The notes under the pieces: generated by a model
The model's database searches: none
What the model was told of the DNA's origin: nothing
The model's input: the letters and a program-made list of their open reading frames with translations, nothing else
In this document: piece by piece, positions 9,504 to 19,200 of the stretch
How positions within the stretch are numbered: position 1 is the stretch's first letter
How the letters are laid out: the number at the start of each line of letters is the position of its first letter
NCBI GenBank assembly: GCA_963798275.1
Contig: CAWCTB010000043.1
Location: forward strand, 1-34,918
DNA from: CAWCTB01 sp963798275
GTDB taxonomy: Bacteria > Acidobacteriota > Terriglobia > Terriglobales > Acidobacteriaceae
DNA: 34,918 nucleotides
Direction: 5' to 3'
Translations under genes and position numbers: made by a program

Positions 9504-11257
9504 CCCTCCTGCACCCACCGCAGCACCGTCTCCTTCCCATTCTGCTCGACCAGCAGCGCCACTCGCGCCCGCGCCGCGGCGTAGGCCTGGCGCAACTGCG
9601 TTTCGCTGGCCGGATCGCGCATTGCTTTTTCCAACGCGCTCACATTGGCGAACTCCCCACCCGGGGCCGCCACGTTCGGCTCCGCCAGGTACAGCACCAG
9701 CCCTTCGCGAAACCACACCGGAGTTCCCGCCTTGGCATACGACTCGATCAGCATGTGCAGCAGTTCGTGGCGCAAGGTGCTTTCCAGCGTTCCCGCCTGC
9801 CGCAACATCTCCGGCGGCTGCATCTGGATGGTCCTGCCCCGCGTGGTCGCCGCCACCCAGCCCGGCTCGCCCGTAGTATTGCGAAACATCGCAACCGTGG
9901 GAAACACCTTCAGCCGTGGCCGAGCTTTGTACACGAACCCGGTGCTCTCTTCCGCTTCGTGCAGCAGGCGCGTAGCCACCGGCAGCAGCGCGTTGTCGGC
10001 CTCCGGACGCGTGGTCAGCAGTTCGATGTCGGCGTTCGCCAGCGCCTGCCAGTTGGCGCCCTGGGCCGCTATCCCCAGCTTCGTTCCCGGATAGTAATAG
10101 GCCAGAATTTCGCGATAGCCCTTGCCCTCGCTGCCCATCACCTCGGCGCCCGCCTGGCACAGGCCCACCCCGTGCCCGGAGCCGCGCCCGCGAAACACGA
10201 TGCTGTCGTCGGTCACGCTCACCTCGTACCAGTTGCTCTTCAGCCGCTCCCAGCCGATGTGCCGTCCTATCGCAAAGCGGAACGCCAGCGCCGGGACCGT
10301 GGCACTCCCCGAGCCCGTAACCCGCACCAACTCCACCCGCCCGCTGGGCGTGCGCTGCGTAATGGCAACCGCGCGTAGCCTGCCCGGAACGTCGATGCCA
10401 TCGGCCTGCAGCGCGCTCTGCAGTTCGCGTTTGGTGACCGAGCTGCGCCATTGCAGGACGCCGTTGCGCACGCAGTAGGTGTCCGAGTGCTGCTTCAGAT
10501 ACGGCGCGGGCGGCTCGTCGTTGCCCAGCGTGTAGCGGCCGTCTTCGGTGGTGCCGCCGCAGTTGGCGTGGTAATAGGTCGCCGCCGGCTCGCCCTCATA
10601 CCACAGTATTTCGCCCGAGATATCGCTTGCGATTTTGCGCAACCTCGCATCAATGCCGGCGATGCGCAGGTCCTGGCAATGCGTGGTGTCGCACAGGTCA
10701 AAGCCTTCCTGCGCGTGCCGGCTGCCAAAGTGCATGGCATAGGTGCGCGCCGCGACCGCCATCGCCTTCAGCGCCTCGTCCGACTGGAAGTTGCCCACCT
10801 CGCCCGCCAGCACCCCTGCAATGTACTCGTCCATCGGCATGGTCGCGGTGATCAGCAGGTGTCCCGCCTCCGCCTTTACGTCAACCTGGAAATCGGCCTT
10901 GATCGGCGGCTCGTTCCCGCTGCTCATGGAATACGTGCCGGCGATATGCAACTCGGTGGCAGTTGCCTTGTCTCCGTCGACTTCAATCCGCGACTTGACC
11001 GCCCGCAGCCCTAGCGCAGTGACCGGAGTCTGGTTGCAGGTGGCGCACTTGCGCACCCGCGCCTGTCCCGCATCGGCCCGCAGCTTCAAACTGGCGGGCG
11101 GATGCAGATACCACAGCCGCACCTGAACTGTTTTAGGGAATCCGCTTGAGGGCGCACCAATGTTCTTGTTCTTCGCCGGCACATCACGTAGGGTTTGCGC
11201 GTCGCCGGCAAGCCACAACAGCAGCAGGGCCGCCGCTGCGGCCAGCAGGCGCTTCAT
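9470..11257 (-). CDS. SpoIID/LytB-domain protein fused to a gluzincin-type peptidase domain
   Basis: The product has 595 residues with a signal peptide (MKRLLAAAAALLLLWLAGDAQ), so it acts outside the cytoplasmic membrane. Residues 30-390 resemble SpoIID, a lytic transglycosylase that cuts denuded glycan strands. Key phrases are MDEYIAGVLAGEVG, whose second Glu fits the catalytic position, VAARTYAMHF, CDTTHCQDL, YYHANCGGTTEDG and GRGSGHGVGLCQAGAEVMG. Residues 470-560 resemble peptidase MA-type domains, with a zinc motif HELLHMLIES and WFREGLVLYLAEP. The combination suggests a wall-remodelling enzyme; the two activities have not been shown here. The ATG overlaps the stop of the upstream transpeptidase gene by four bases (ATGA), implying translational coupling. 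The C terminus is made from repeat DNA. Confidence 0.85.
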   Translation of the reverse strand: MKRLLAAAAALLLLWLAGDAQTLRDVPAKNKNIGAPSSGFPKTVQVRLWYLHPPASLKLRADAGQARVRKCATCNQTPVTALGLRAVKSRIEVDGDKATATELHIAGTYSMSSGNEPPIKADFQVDVKAEAGHLLITATMPMDEYIAGVLAGEVGNFQSDEALKAMAVAARTYAMHFGSRHAQEGFDLCDTTHCQDLRIAGIDARLRKIASDISGEILWYEGEPAATYYHANCGGTTEDGRYTLGNDEPPAPYLKQHSDTYCVRNGVLQWRSSVTKRELQSALQADGIDVPGRLRAVAITQRTPSGRVELVRVTGSGSATVPALAFRFAIGRHIGWERLKSNWYEVSVTDDSIVFRGRGSGHGVGLCQAGAEVMGSEGKGYREILAYYYPGTKLGIAAQGANWQALANADIELLTTRPEADNALLPVATRLLHEAEESTGFVYKARPRLKVFPTVAMFRNTTGEPGWVAATTRGRTIQMQPPEMLRQAGTLESTLRHELLHMLIESYAKAGTPVWFREGLVLYLAEPNVAAPGGEFANVSALEKAMRDPASETQLRQAYAAARARVALLVEQNGKETVLRWVQEGSCQLSEASCQ

Positions 11258-12198
11258 CGCCGCGCCTCGCTGGCAGCGCGGCTGGATTCACGTTCCGCGG
11301 CGTACGCGGCGAAGATCTTGCGCGCCGCACCGGCTGCATCGGTCGGCCCGTAGCCTTTTTCCAGGTACACCACCAGCACCATCTCCGGCTTGGCCGCCGG
11401 CGCATAGCCCGCGAACCAGGCATGCCGCCACTGGCCTTCCTCCGCCAGCGCCGTGCCCGTCTTGCCTGCCACCCTCATCGCCGCATCGGGTTGCGCCAGG
11501 CGTCCCATGCCATAGGAGGTCGAACCCTCCAGCCCGGCAAACACCGGCCCGACCTTCGCATCCTGCTGCGTCGCCAGCAGCGCCAGGTTGCGGTACGCGC
11601 GCAGCAGTTCCAGCGGAGTGACCGCGACGCCCCACTCGCCAATGGCTTGCAGTTGCAACTCGGCCTGCGTTCCTGCCAGTGCAACCTTCCCCACCGCCTC
11701 GTTTGCCGCCAGGCCGGTGGCCGATCCAAAACCGTCTTTTAATAGACTATTTCGCAACTGAGCAGGTGTTAGCCGGGTCGCTACCTGGGTGAAGTACGAG
11801 TTGCAGGAGTAGGCCAGCGCCGTTGCCGGATCGAGCGGCGCGTGGGTGTCGGGATGCCCGCAGTCCAGCCTGTGTCCGCCGATGGTGAGCGGGCGCTTGC
11901 ACATCAGGGCTGACTGTCCGTTGATTTTGCCGGCTTCCAGCAGCGCCAGCAGAGTGAAGGTTTTGAGGCTCGATCCGGGATGCGCCACCCGCCGCGCCGC
12001 CACTTCAGGATGGTAGGCCGCCAGCACCCGGCCGGTCGCCACCTCGAGCACTACCGCCGTGCCCGCTTTCCCCGCCATGGCCCGCGTCACCGCGCTTTGC
12101 AGGTTCTGCCGGCCCTCCTGCGCCGCTGCTGCTGCAGCCGTCACCGAATAGACAACAACCCAGCAGGCACAGCATCGCATCAGCCTCGGCAGCAGCAT
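11254..12198 (-). CDS. Penicillin-binding protein, transpeptidase domain only
   Basis: The product has 314 residues. After a hydrophobic signal-like start (residues 8-26) comes a single transpeptidase domain with the three penicillin-binding motifs: Ser76-Ser-Leu-Lys79 in PGSSLKTF, Ser131-Cys-Asn133, and Lys246-Thr-Gly248 in AGKTGTA. There is no transglycosylase or dimerisation domain, so it is much shorter than class A or B PBPs. It is about the size of a class D beta-lactamase but carries a SCN rather than SxV second motif, which favours a transpeptidase. It should crosslink or modify peptidoglycan in the periplasm. It is the first gene of a pair with the SpoIID gene, overlapping by four bases, so glycan cleavage and peptide crosslinking are co-produced. 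Confidence 0.8.
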   Translation of the reverse strand: MLLPRLMRCCACWVVVYSVTAAAAAAQEGRQNLQSAVTRAMAGKAGTAVVLEVATGRVLAAYHPEVAARRVAHPGSSLKTFTLLALLEAGKINGQSALMCKRPLTIGGHRLDCGHPDTHAPLDPATALAYSCNSYFTQVATRLTPAQLRNSLLKDGFGSATGLAANEAVGKVALAGTQAELQLQAIGEWGVAVTPLELLRAYRNLALLATQQDAKVGPVFAGLEGSTSYGMGRLAQPDAAMRVAGKTGTALAEEGQWRHAWFAGYAPAAKPEMVLVVYLEKGYGPTDAAGAARKIFAAYAAERESSRAASEARR

Positions 12199-12311
12199 GG
12201 CACGATTGTAACGGCCCGCGCCGCGGTCGATCCGCGCCGCGGTCGCGCTCGCATCTGGGGTGTCATCGCGAGGCTCAACGCTCGGATCGCGAGCTCCCCT
12301 CCCTGCGTCGC

Positions 12312-12500
12312 TCAGAGAATCAGCGTAGCCTTGGTTTGCAGCTTGGCCAGGACCTTCTCTAACAGCGTGCAGCGCTTGCGCAGCGCTTCTTTAAACTGAT
12401 GATGCTCGGCCTTGGCGATCTCGTGCAGGAAGTGCGTTTGGCGTTCCTCCAGAACCTGCACCAGCAAGTCTCGTTCATCATCGGTCAACCGGAGTTCCAT
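12312..12500 (-). CDS. Small conserved protein of unknown function
   Basis: The product has 62 residues, starting MELRLTDDERDLLVQVLEER and mostly helical and charged, with two likely antiparallel helices (residues 6-30 and 35-55). I have seen similar short proteins annotated as hypothetical in acidobacteria but cannot name a function. The gene is supported by a near-perfect ribosome-binding site, GGGAGGAAGT directly before the ATG. No signal peptide or membrane segment. It lies upstream of the PBP/SpoIID pair on the same strand, with a gap of 113 bases. Confidence 0.65.
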   Translation of the reverse strand: MELRLTDDERDLLVQVLEERQTHFLHEIAKAEHHQFKEALRKRCTLLEKVLAKLQTKATLIL

Positions 12501-12749
12501 ACTTCCTCCCGTTCAACCCGGTGCATGGCGCGCAACCCACGAAGACTACGTGTAATCGAGCGCCGCACCGATCTCTAAGCCAACTGTAGCGCCGTTTAAC
12601 AAGAAGAGAGCAGCCAACCTCTCCAAATCGCACTGGTGCTTCCGCAATTGGGCCGTGACCGCGATCATCCAATCATAGCCGGTAGCGGACGTCTGATAGC
12701 TGGAACCCGTCACCCAACTCATAAATGCCGGGAGGGCTGGGAACGGGTA

Positions 12750-12780
12750 CCCGCAGGGGCTTTATTATAGCCCCTGCGGG
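12750..12780. repeat. Perfect 12-bp inverted repeat
   Basis: CCCGCAGGGGCT pairs fully with AGCCCCTGCGGG around the seven-base A/T loop TTATTAT. No T tract follows on either strand, so a dispersed repeat unit is likelier than a terminator. It sits in the 444-base gap (12501-12944) between divergent genes, where I recognise nothing else except GTTGT-A-ACAAC at 12909-12919, a possible operator just before the YceI gene. Confidence 0.5.
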
Positions 12781-12944
12781 ATCGCGGTCTACCTCTTCAC
12801 TGAAACTGCTTTAGCGGAGAGGGCAGCGGCCCCGCGGCACACACGAGGATGATGGCGCAGATGTCATAATTTGAAACCTTAGCGGTTGCTGCGTCATCCG
12901 ATTTGTGTGTTGTAACAACTATTTTGCGCGACAGGAGATCGAAT

Positions 12945-13544
12945 TTGAAGGCTAAGCGTTTTCTTCTTGCAGTGCTCTGCGGCGTGCTGATGGCCGGAGT
13001 CCCGGCGTTGGCGCAGACGTCCACATGGAATATCGACCCCAACCACTCGACGGCGCAGTTCACGGTGCGGCACATGGGACTGTCGAACGTCACCGGCACG
13101 TTCAACAGGGTCAGCGGCAGCGCCCAGATCGATGAGCAGGACTATGCCAAGTCGAGCGTGGATGCGGTGATCGATGTGGCGTCGGTGGACACGCGCGTGG
13201 AGGCCCGCGACAAGGACTTGCGCAGCCCCAACTTCTTCGATGTGGAGAAGTATCCGACGATGGAGTTCAAGTCGAAGAGCATTCAGAAGAGCGGCGATGG
13301 GCTGAAGGTGGTGGGCGACCTGACCATGCACGGCGTGACCAAGGAAGTTACACTGAGCGTCGATGCTCCGGGGGCGGCCGTGACCGATCCCTGGGGCAAC
13401 TTGCGGCGGGGCTTCTCGGGCAGCACCATCATCAATCGGCAGGACTGGGGGCTGACCTGGAACAACCTGCTCAAGACCGGCGAGGCCGTGGTGGGCGACA
13501 CCGTGAAATTGCAGATTGATGTGGAGATGGTGAAGAAGAAGTAA
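12945..13544 (+). CDS. YceI family periplasmic protein
   Basis: From a TTG start at 12945 the product has 199 residues and begins with a clean signal peptide, MKAKRFLLAVLCGVLMAGVPALAQ. AGGAG lies seven bases upstream. An in-frame ATG at 12903 would put 14 unlikely residues before the signal peptide. The mature part is a single YceI lipocalin-like barrel: TWNIDPNHSTAQFTVRHMGL, VDTRVEARDKDLRSPNFFDV, YPTMEFKSKSI, then DLTMHGVTKEVTLSVDAPG. Members bind polyisoprenoid or similar amphiphiles in the periplasm; the ligand here is unknown. It is monocistronic, with a terminator after it. Confidence 0.9.
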   Translation: MKAKRFLLAVLCGVLMAGVPALAQTSTWNIDPNHSTAQFTVRHMGLSNVTGTFNRVSGSAQIDEQDYAKSSVDAVIDVASVDTRVEARDKDLRSPNFFDVEKYPTMEFKSKSIQKSGDGLKVVGDLTMHGVTKEVTLSVDAPGAAVTDPWGNLRRGFSGSTIINRQDWGLTWNNLLKTGEAVVGDTVKLQIDVEMVKKK

Positions 13545-13566
13545 GCGCTTCGAGAAAACAGATCAG

Positions 13567-13601
13567 GCGCGGAGGAGAGGCTGCTCTCGATCCGCGCTTT
13601 T
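13567..13601 (+). terminator. Rho-independent terminator after the YceI gene
   Basis: GCGCGGA pairs with TCCGCGC, with an inner GAGAG/CTCTC stem, followed by TTTTG. It lies 23 bases past the stop codon. Confidence 0.65.
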
Positions 13602-13672
13602 GCCGTTGGCACTGCAGGCAGAATTCCAGTGTGCCGCTCGACTCCCTGCAAGCCTAATCCGGCCTTCAACGC

Positions 13673-14416
13673 TCAGCGGGAGGTCCTGGTTGAGCCTTGT
13701 TCCTCCAAATCCATGCGAGCTTTCACCACCATCGCGGTCAGCTTATTCAGCGAGTCACGCCACATGCCTCGCTGCTTGTCACAGGCGAACTGGAGATCGG
13801 AGTGTGGCACGGGCTCGTGGTTCTGCTTGTTGTACTTTAGCGCACACTCGGAAAAACCATCTACTGCGTTGACTACGTTCTGCCACGCGCCGTTTATCGC
13901 AGCGGGATTCTCGTGGCGGATGGCCAACAGCATGCCCATACGGTCCCGTTCCAATCGCCAGGTCGCGATGGCCGAGTTGTAGGTCTGCCAGATGGAGTTC
14001 TTCTGCGCTGCGAGCGCTTTGCGCTCTTCCGGCGAAAGTCCTGCGGCCTTTTCGTCGAAACCCTCGCCCACGATGTCGATTACATCCTGCGACGCGGCGA
14101 CGGTTTTGCCAACTACGGTAAATGCCTCGTCAACGGTCTTCTGTTCCGCCGCCAGATTCGCCTGCTGCGCTGCACTGCGCGCCTCGTTGCGGCGGTTCGT
14201 TTCCTGGATGCGGTCCGCGAGGTACCCGCCCAGAATGGTGCCCAGCAGCACGGTGGTGACTGTCGGAGCGATAGCCTTCCATAATTCCGGCCAGGGAGAC
14301 TTGGGCGGAGGAGCTTCCTGTTCCTTGTGCTTAAGCTTGATGTATTCAAGGGCGAGCGCCTGGTTCAGCAGCGCTTTCAATTCTTCCGAGGACCAGTCCG
14401 GTTCAGCGGCGCTCAT
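13673..14416 (-). CDS. Single-pass membrane protein of unknown function
   Basis: The product has 247 residues and I do not recognise it. A charged cytoplasmic N terminus (about 45 residues, KEQEAPPPKSPWPELWK) precedes one membrane helix around residues 49-66 (IAPTVTTVLLGTILGGYL). A long, probably coiled-coil region follows (AARSAAQQANLAAEQKT and beyond). Two cysteines lie near the C-terminal third (ECALKYN and FACDKQRG). The start follows the stop of the upstream gene by five bases, so the two are probably one operon. Confidence 0.65.
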   Translation of the reverse strand: MSAAEPDWSSEELKALLNQALALEYIKLKHKEQEAPPPKSPWPELWKAIAPTVTTVLLGTILGGYLADRIQETNRRNEARSAAQQANLAAEQKTVDEAFTVVGKTVAASQDVIDIVGEGFDEKAAGLSPEERKALAAQKNSIWQTYNSAIATWRLERDRMGMLLAIRHENPAAINGAWQNVVNAVDGFSECALKYNKQNHEPVPHSDLQFACDKQRGMWRDSLNKLTAMVVKARMDLEEQGSTRTSR

Positions 14417-14421
14417 GGTTC

Positions 14422-14892
14422 CTACTTCAACACCAGGTTCTTATGGACCATACTCTCCGAGCCGATGGCAACATCGGCCGTGTCGGACTTGTGGTCTCCT
14501 TGGGTGGCTTGCAGCTTGTAGCTCGAAGTAGTCAGGTTTTCGAAGACGAACCTGCCATTCTTGTCCGTCTTCACCGGCGGAGCTTTGAAGTTGGTATCAG
14601 GGTCAACCAGCGTGACTGTGGCTCCCTTCACCGGCTTGCCCTTTTCGTCGAGCACCAAGCCCGTGAGGGTGTGGTGCTCGAAGCTGGTAGGAGGCGCGGC
14701 TTGCGCGCGAGCCTTGGAAGCGGCCAGGACGGGCCGGGCAACCGGAGCAGTCGCAGTGGGCCGGGCAACGGGAGCGGTGGCGGTGGACTGGGAGGCCGAC
14801 GGAGCCTGAGCTGACTGCGGCAAGGCCGCTGCACAGACGGCGAAGACTGCCGTTACGCAGACTACTAGCGCGATTGAAATTCTCGAAAGCAT
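14422..14892 (-). CDS. Secreted protein with a carboxypeptidase-regulatory-like domain
   Basis: From the ATG at 14892 (MLSRISIALVVCVTAVFAV) the product has 156 residues with a clear signal peptide. A further upstream ATG in frame would add 40 residues of unlikely sequence. A Pro/Ala/Thr-rich linker carries an exact tandem repeat of TATAPVARP. Residues 75-156 are a small Ig-like carboxypeptidase-regulatory domain: LTGLVLDEKGKPVKGATVTL, then TDKNGRFVFENL and SYKLQATQGDHKS. Such domains bind or present ligands at the cell surface; no catalytic site is present. It is upstream of the membrane protein gene with a five-base gap. Confidence 0.75.
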   Translation of the reverse strand: MLSRISIALVVCVTAVFAVCAAALPQSAQAPSASQSTATAPVARPTATAPVARPVLAASKARAQAAPPTSFEHHTLTGLVLDEKGKPVKGATVTLVDPDTNFKAPPVKTDKNGRFVFENLTTSSYKLQATQGDHKSDTADVAIGSESMVHKNLVLK

Positions 14893-15034
14893 GGCAACCC
14901 CCGGAGTGTTCCTGCCGTTCGTTCGTTCAACTGTCGTGGGGCATAGTTTTACCCGGCGGGCCCTCCTTGCGCAAGCCACTTGCTGCGCCGCCGGTATTGG
15001 CAGACGCGGCACGCTGCACCAATGCTGGGTTGTG

Positions 15035-15367
15035 TTACTGGGGATGCTGGGTTGCGTCGCTGGGCAGGCAGTTCATGCTCTTGATGCGCTTCCATTTTGT
15101 GACGTCGACCGGCCTGCCCTGCATGCAGGTGGTCATGCCCTGGTGCGGCGTTCCCTCAAACCAGATGGCGGAGCCGGGCTTAGGCACCTTCGAGCTGAAG
15201 AACAGGTTGTACGTGTCACCAGTCTTGGTGTCTTTCAGGACGATGCAGGAGGTTTCGACGCCGGGCTCAACGCAGCCGGTGGCCTGGATGAGGTTGGCGT
15301 TCTGTGCCTGCGCCAACATTGACAGGGTGAAATTCAGGGCGAGAGTGAAGGCGAGCAAGAGCCGCAT
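15035..15367 (-). CDS. Small secreted protein, possibly disulfide-bonded
   Basis: The product has 110 residues: a signal peptide (MRLLLAFTLALNFTLSMLAQAQ) and a compact beta-rich domain with four cysteines (GCVEPG, TSCIVL, TTCMQG, MNCLP), which could make two disulfides. It resembles small secreted proteins common in acidobacteria that have an OB-like core, but I cannot name a family. No strong Shine-Dalgarno sequence. It is divergent from the peroxiredoxin gene, which starts 83 bases away, and is the first of three minus-strand envelope genes. Confidence 0.65.
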   Translation of the reverse strand: MRLLLAFTLALNFTLSMLAQAQNANLIQATGCVEPGVETSCIVLKDTKTGDTYNLFFSSKVPKPGSAIWFEGTPHQGMTTCMQGRPVDVTKWKRIKSMNCLPSDATQHPQ

Positions 15368-15449
15368 GCTTGATTGCCCGACGCATTATTACATAGAATG
15401 CGAAACTGTCCTCATGCAAGACGGGTGACGAACTTTAAGGGAGGTTTGC

Positions 15450-16112
15450 ATGGCTCTTCAGATCGGGGATGTCGCTCCGGATTTCGAAGCGGAAACAACC
15501 GAGGGGCGAATCCAGTTCCACGAATGGATCGGCGATTCCTGGGCAGTGTTATTTTCTCATCCGAAGGACTTCACGCCGGTGTGCACCACCGAGTTGGGGT
15601 ACATGGCGAAGCTGAAGCCCGACTTCGATAAACGTAACGTCAAGATCATTGGGCTGAGTGTCGATCCGGTTGACAATCACGCGCGATGGGCCAGCGACAT
15701 CAAGGAAACACAGGGTTATGCGCCGAATTACCCGATGATTGGCGATACCGATCTCAAGATCGCGAAGCTTTACGGAATGCTGCCGGCCAGTACCTCAGGG
15801 ACAAGCGAGGGCCGTACGGCAGCGGACAACATGACCGTGCGCAACGTGTTCGTCGTAGGACCCGACAAGAAGGTCAAGCTCATCATCGTCTACCCCATGA
15901 CGACCGGCCGGAACTTCGATGAGGTGCTGCGCGTCGTCGACTCGCTGCAATTGACCGCCAAGCATAAAGTCGCAACCCCGGTGAATTGGCAGCAGGGGGA
16001 CGACGTCATCATTTCGGGTGCGCTGTCGGACGAAGAGGCGAAAAAGGTCTATCCCGAGGGCTGGAAAGCGCCGCGCCCCTACCTGCGGATTGTGCCGCAG
16101 CCGAAGTCATAA
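15450..16112 (+). CDS. 1-Cys peroxiredoxin (Prx6 type)
   Basis: The product has 220 residues, the normal length for the Prx6 group. The peroxidatic Cys45 sits in FTPVCTTE, after the SHPKDF segment. No other cysteine exists in the protein, so it must use an external reductant to recycle the sulfenic acid. The C-terminal arm (WQQGDDVIISGALSDEEAKK) is the extended domain that marks the group. It reduces H2O2 and alkyl hydroperoxides in the cytoplasm. The start is supported by AAGGGAGG seven bases upstream. Divergent from the small secreted protein; a terminator follows. Confidence 0.95.
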   Translation: MALQIGDVAPDFEAETTEGRIQFHEWIGDSWAVLFSHPKDFTPVCTTELGYMAKLKPDFDKRNVKIIGLSVDPVDNHARWASDIKETQGYAPNYPMIGDTDLKIAKLYGMLPASTSGTSEGRTAADNMTVRNVFVVGPDKKVKLIIVYPMTTGRNFDEVLRVVDSLQLTAKHKVATPVNWQQGDDVIISGALSDEEAKKVYPEGWKAPRPYLRIVPQPKS

Positions 16113-16185
16113 CTCCCCGGTGCCGGGCGATCCAAAACTGTAGCGAGCCTTTCCTCGACACCGGCACAGCCACTCGACCAAAGAA

Positions 16186-16220
16186 GAAGAGGGGGCGCGA
16201 TGCCCCCTCTTCACTTTTAG
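16186..16220. terminator. Bidirectional terminator between convergent genes
   Basis: GAAGAGGGGGC and GCCCCCTCTTC form an 11-bp perfect stem with a five-base loop. ACTTTTAG follows on the plus strand, and a TTCTTCTTT run follows on the minus strand. It lies between the stop codons of the peroxiredoxin gene and the convergent GH13 gene. Confidence 0.7.
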
Positions 16221-16264
16221 TATCCAGTCAGTTAAAGGACCCCGCGATGCTCATCGCACGATTC

Positions 16265-19200
16265 TCAGTTTCCCTGGTCGTGGGGCACGGTCACGGTGGT
16301 GGCCGCCGAACCGAGGTTGCCGGCAAGGTCCCTGGCGCTGACGGTGATGGTATAGAGTCGCCCGTTTTTGTCGGTTCCGTTGCGTGACGCCTGCAGCGAG
16401 ATCGTGAAGGAGTAACTTCCTCCAGACCCCAAGGTCACCGACCCGCTGGGCTGAACGCTGCCATACTCGTCCACCACCTTGAAGGCCGCGGTGCTGGGAT
16501 CGACCCCCGACAGGTTATCGGTGATAGTGCCGAACACGGTGACGGGGACCATCTTGCCGTTGGGCGGCCATAGCGACGAGGGGCTGGCAGAAACGCTCAC
16601 GACCGGAGGTGTAAGGTCGATGTTCACCGCGGCCGTGACCAGCGCACTGATGTTGCCGGCATTGTCCAGGGCGCGAAGCCCCACGGTGTTCGTGCCCTCG
16701 CCGCTGATCTGGGTTGATGCACTGCTACCGGCGACTACCGTCACCTGACCGTTGTTGATCCAGTAGCGAAGCTGTTCGACTCCGCTGCCGGAATCGGTTG
16801 CGCTCAGATTCACGGTCACCGGACTGGAGTTAATCCAGCCATTTCCGTTGGCCGTAGGGGTTGTGGTGATTGAGGCGATTGGAGGTACCAGGTCCACATT
16901 TACCGGCGCCGGCAGCAGCACCACCCCGGTGCGGGCTGCGAGCGTAACCGCCACGTTCCCGCCACTGACGGAGTACGTGGCGCCGCTGATTGCGTCCTGC
17001 AGTTGCGTGCCGTCGCTGAACAAGCTGCCCACCGGGATCGCCGCCGCGTTGCTGGCCGCGCCGTTATTCAGCGCAACCACCGCGGTATCGGAACCATTGA
17101 GCACGCGCGCGAAGGCGTAGGTGCTGGGAGCAGTGTTGGCCTGTTGCGTATCCCCGGTCAGCAGGGTGACGAAAGATCCATTACGTAGCGCCGGGTATTG
17201 TTTGCGCAGGTGCGCCAGCTTGGCGTAATAGCCCTCGACGCTGGTGTCCGGAGGACCGTAGATGGTCGGATCACCGGCCTGGTCCAACCAGGGATACGGT
17301 GGACGGGTGTAGGGATCGCCAATCGGCCCATTGTTGCTGTTGGCGAGCGATGGCGAATTAACCGCGACCTCATCGCCGTAATACACCATGGGCGCGCCAA
17401 CATAGGTGAACTGGAAGAGCGCCGCCAGCTCGAGCCGCTGCTTCGCCTGCACCAAGCCGGTGTCGCCCAGTTCGGTCATGACGTAGAGCGCGCGGTTGAC
17501 GTCATGCGAGTCGAGCAGGTTCATCATGGCCGCAGTGGCTTGCGGTGGATAGTCATCGCGCACGGCGCGCACGGCGTTATCGAACTGGCTCGGGGTAAGT
17601 CCCGGGATATCGTTAGTGCCGTTGTTATTGTCGTCGTGCCATTCGGCGTTGCGCACGAACCCGGTGATGTTCTTGCGGAAACGGTAGTTCATCACCGCGT
17701 CCATCTGGTCGCCGGCGAGCCACTGGCTGGCGTTGGGCCAGATTTCGCCGATCAGGGGACCGTTGCTGTTGTAGAGCTTGGCATGGGTGCGATAGTCAAC
17801 CCACCACGAGTGCGGAAAGTTGCCATCGTCGGCGACATCGAATCGCCACCCGCTCGCGCCCTGTGCGTACCAGTGCTGCGTGACGTTGTCATTGCCGCGA
17901 TAGAAGAAGTCCTTCACCGCATCGACACCGTGATTGAAGGTGGGCAGGCTGTCGAGCCCGAACCATCCGATGTAGTCGGCGCTCTGACAGGGCACATTGT
18001 TGTCGGTGAAGTTGAACCAGGTGCGCCACTTTGAACCCAACGACAGACAGGCTCCGATGTTCGGATCGCTGCCGCCGTAGCGGTTGTAGCGGTCAAAATA
18101 CATACCGTCGGAGGAGGCGTGGTTGAATACGCCGTCGAGGATGACGTTCATGCCGCGTTTGTTTAACTCGCTCTGCAGCGAGGCGAACGCCGCATCGCCG
18201 CCCAGCGCCGGGTCGACGTGCAGGTAGTTGTCGGTGTCGTAGCGGTGGTAGGAGCGGGCGGAGAAAATCGGGTTCATGTAGATGGTGTCGATGCCGAGCG
18301 ATTGAATGTAGTCGAGCTCGTTCTGCACCCCCGACAAATCGCCGCCATAGAACTGGTTGCTGTATTGGCCATAGCATGCGCTGTTCTGGTTGCGCGGATC
18401 GCAGATCTGGGTGTTCCACTGGTTGTAAGTGAAGGCCTGCTGGCTTCCGTAGTAAATCGGACAACCGGTGGTCGAGCCCGCGCGGCAATAGTCGTTGGTC
18501 TGGTCGCCATTGCGGAAGCGGTCCGGCATGATGTGATAGATGTTCGCGTTGTGCATCCAGGTTGGGGTCTGGAAGTTGGGATCGTACACCGTGATCTGGA
18601 AGGACGGGAATGGCTCACCATCGCTGGCTGCGCCGGTGCCATCCTTGTGGACGTTGTCGTTGTCGTCCAGGTAGTCGTCGCTGTACCAGCCATTGGTCTG
18701 ATCGCGGTTGATCTTGAACTTGTAGTAGTAAACCGTCGTCGTGGACGGCATGGTAAGCGTGGTTTTCCAGGCGTCGTATTCGGTGCCATTGACGGTGAAG
18801 TTCTGGTCGAAGGGCATCGAGGTGTCAACCGGGCCAGTGGTCACACCGGTTGCCGTGTCGAACAAATAGGCGCGAGCTGTAACGCCCCAAATGCCGCTGG
18901 AATGCAGCGTGCGGAAGCGCAGCGTGACTTGCGAGTTCTCGGGAACCGCGCCTTCCTGATCGCGATAGAACGGGTCGAAGGTGTTGTGGTAGAAGCCGGC
19001 TTTATCGGCACCGCTGAAACCTGCTGGCTGCTCGTTGGAGAAGGGAGGCGTGCTGGTGCCATCGCCGGTGTTGTCGATCGCGTAATATTGCGTCGCAGAC
19101 GCGCTGGTGCCGACGAATCCGCCGATGTTGTTGTCGGTCGGGACCTGGCCGTAGACATAGCCGTCCGGAGACGTCAGGTAGCCGAAGAAAACGAAAGAGG

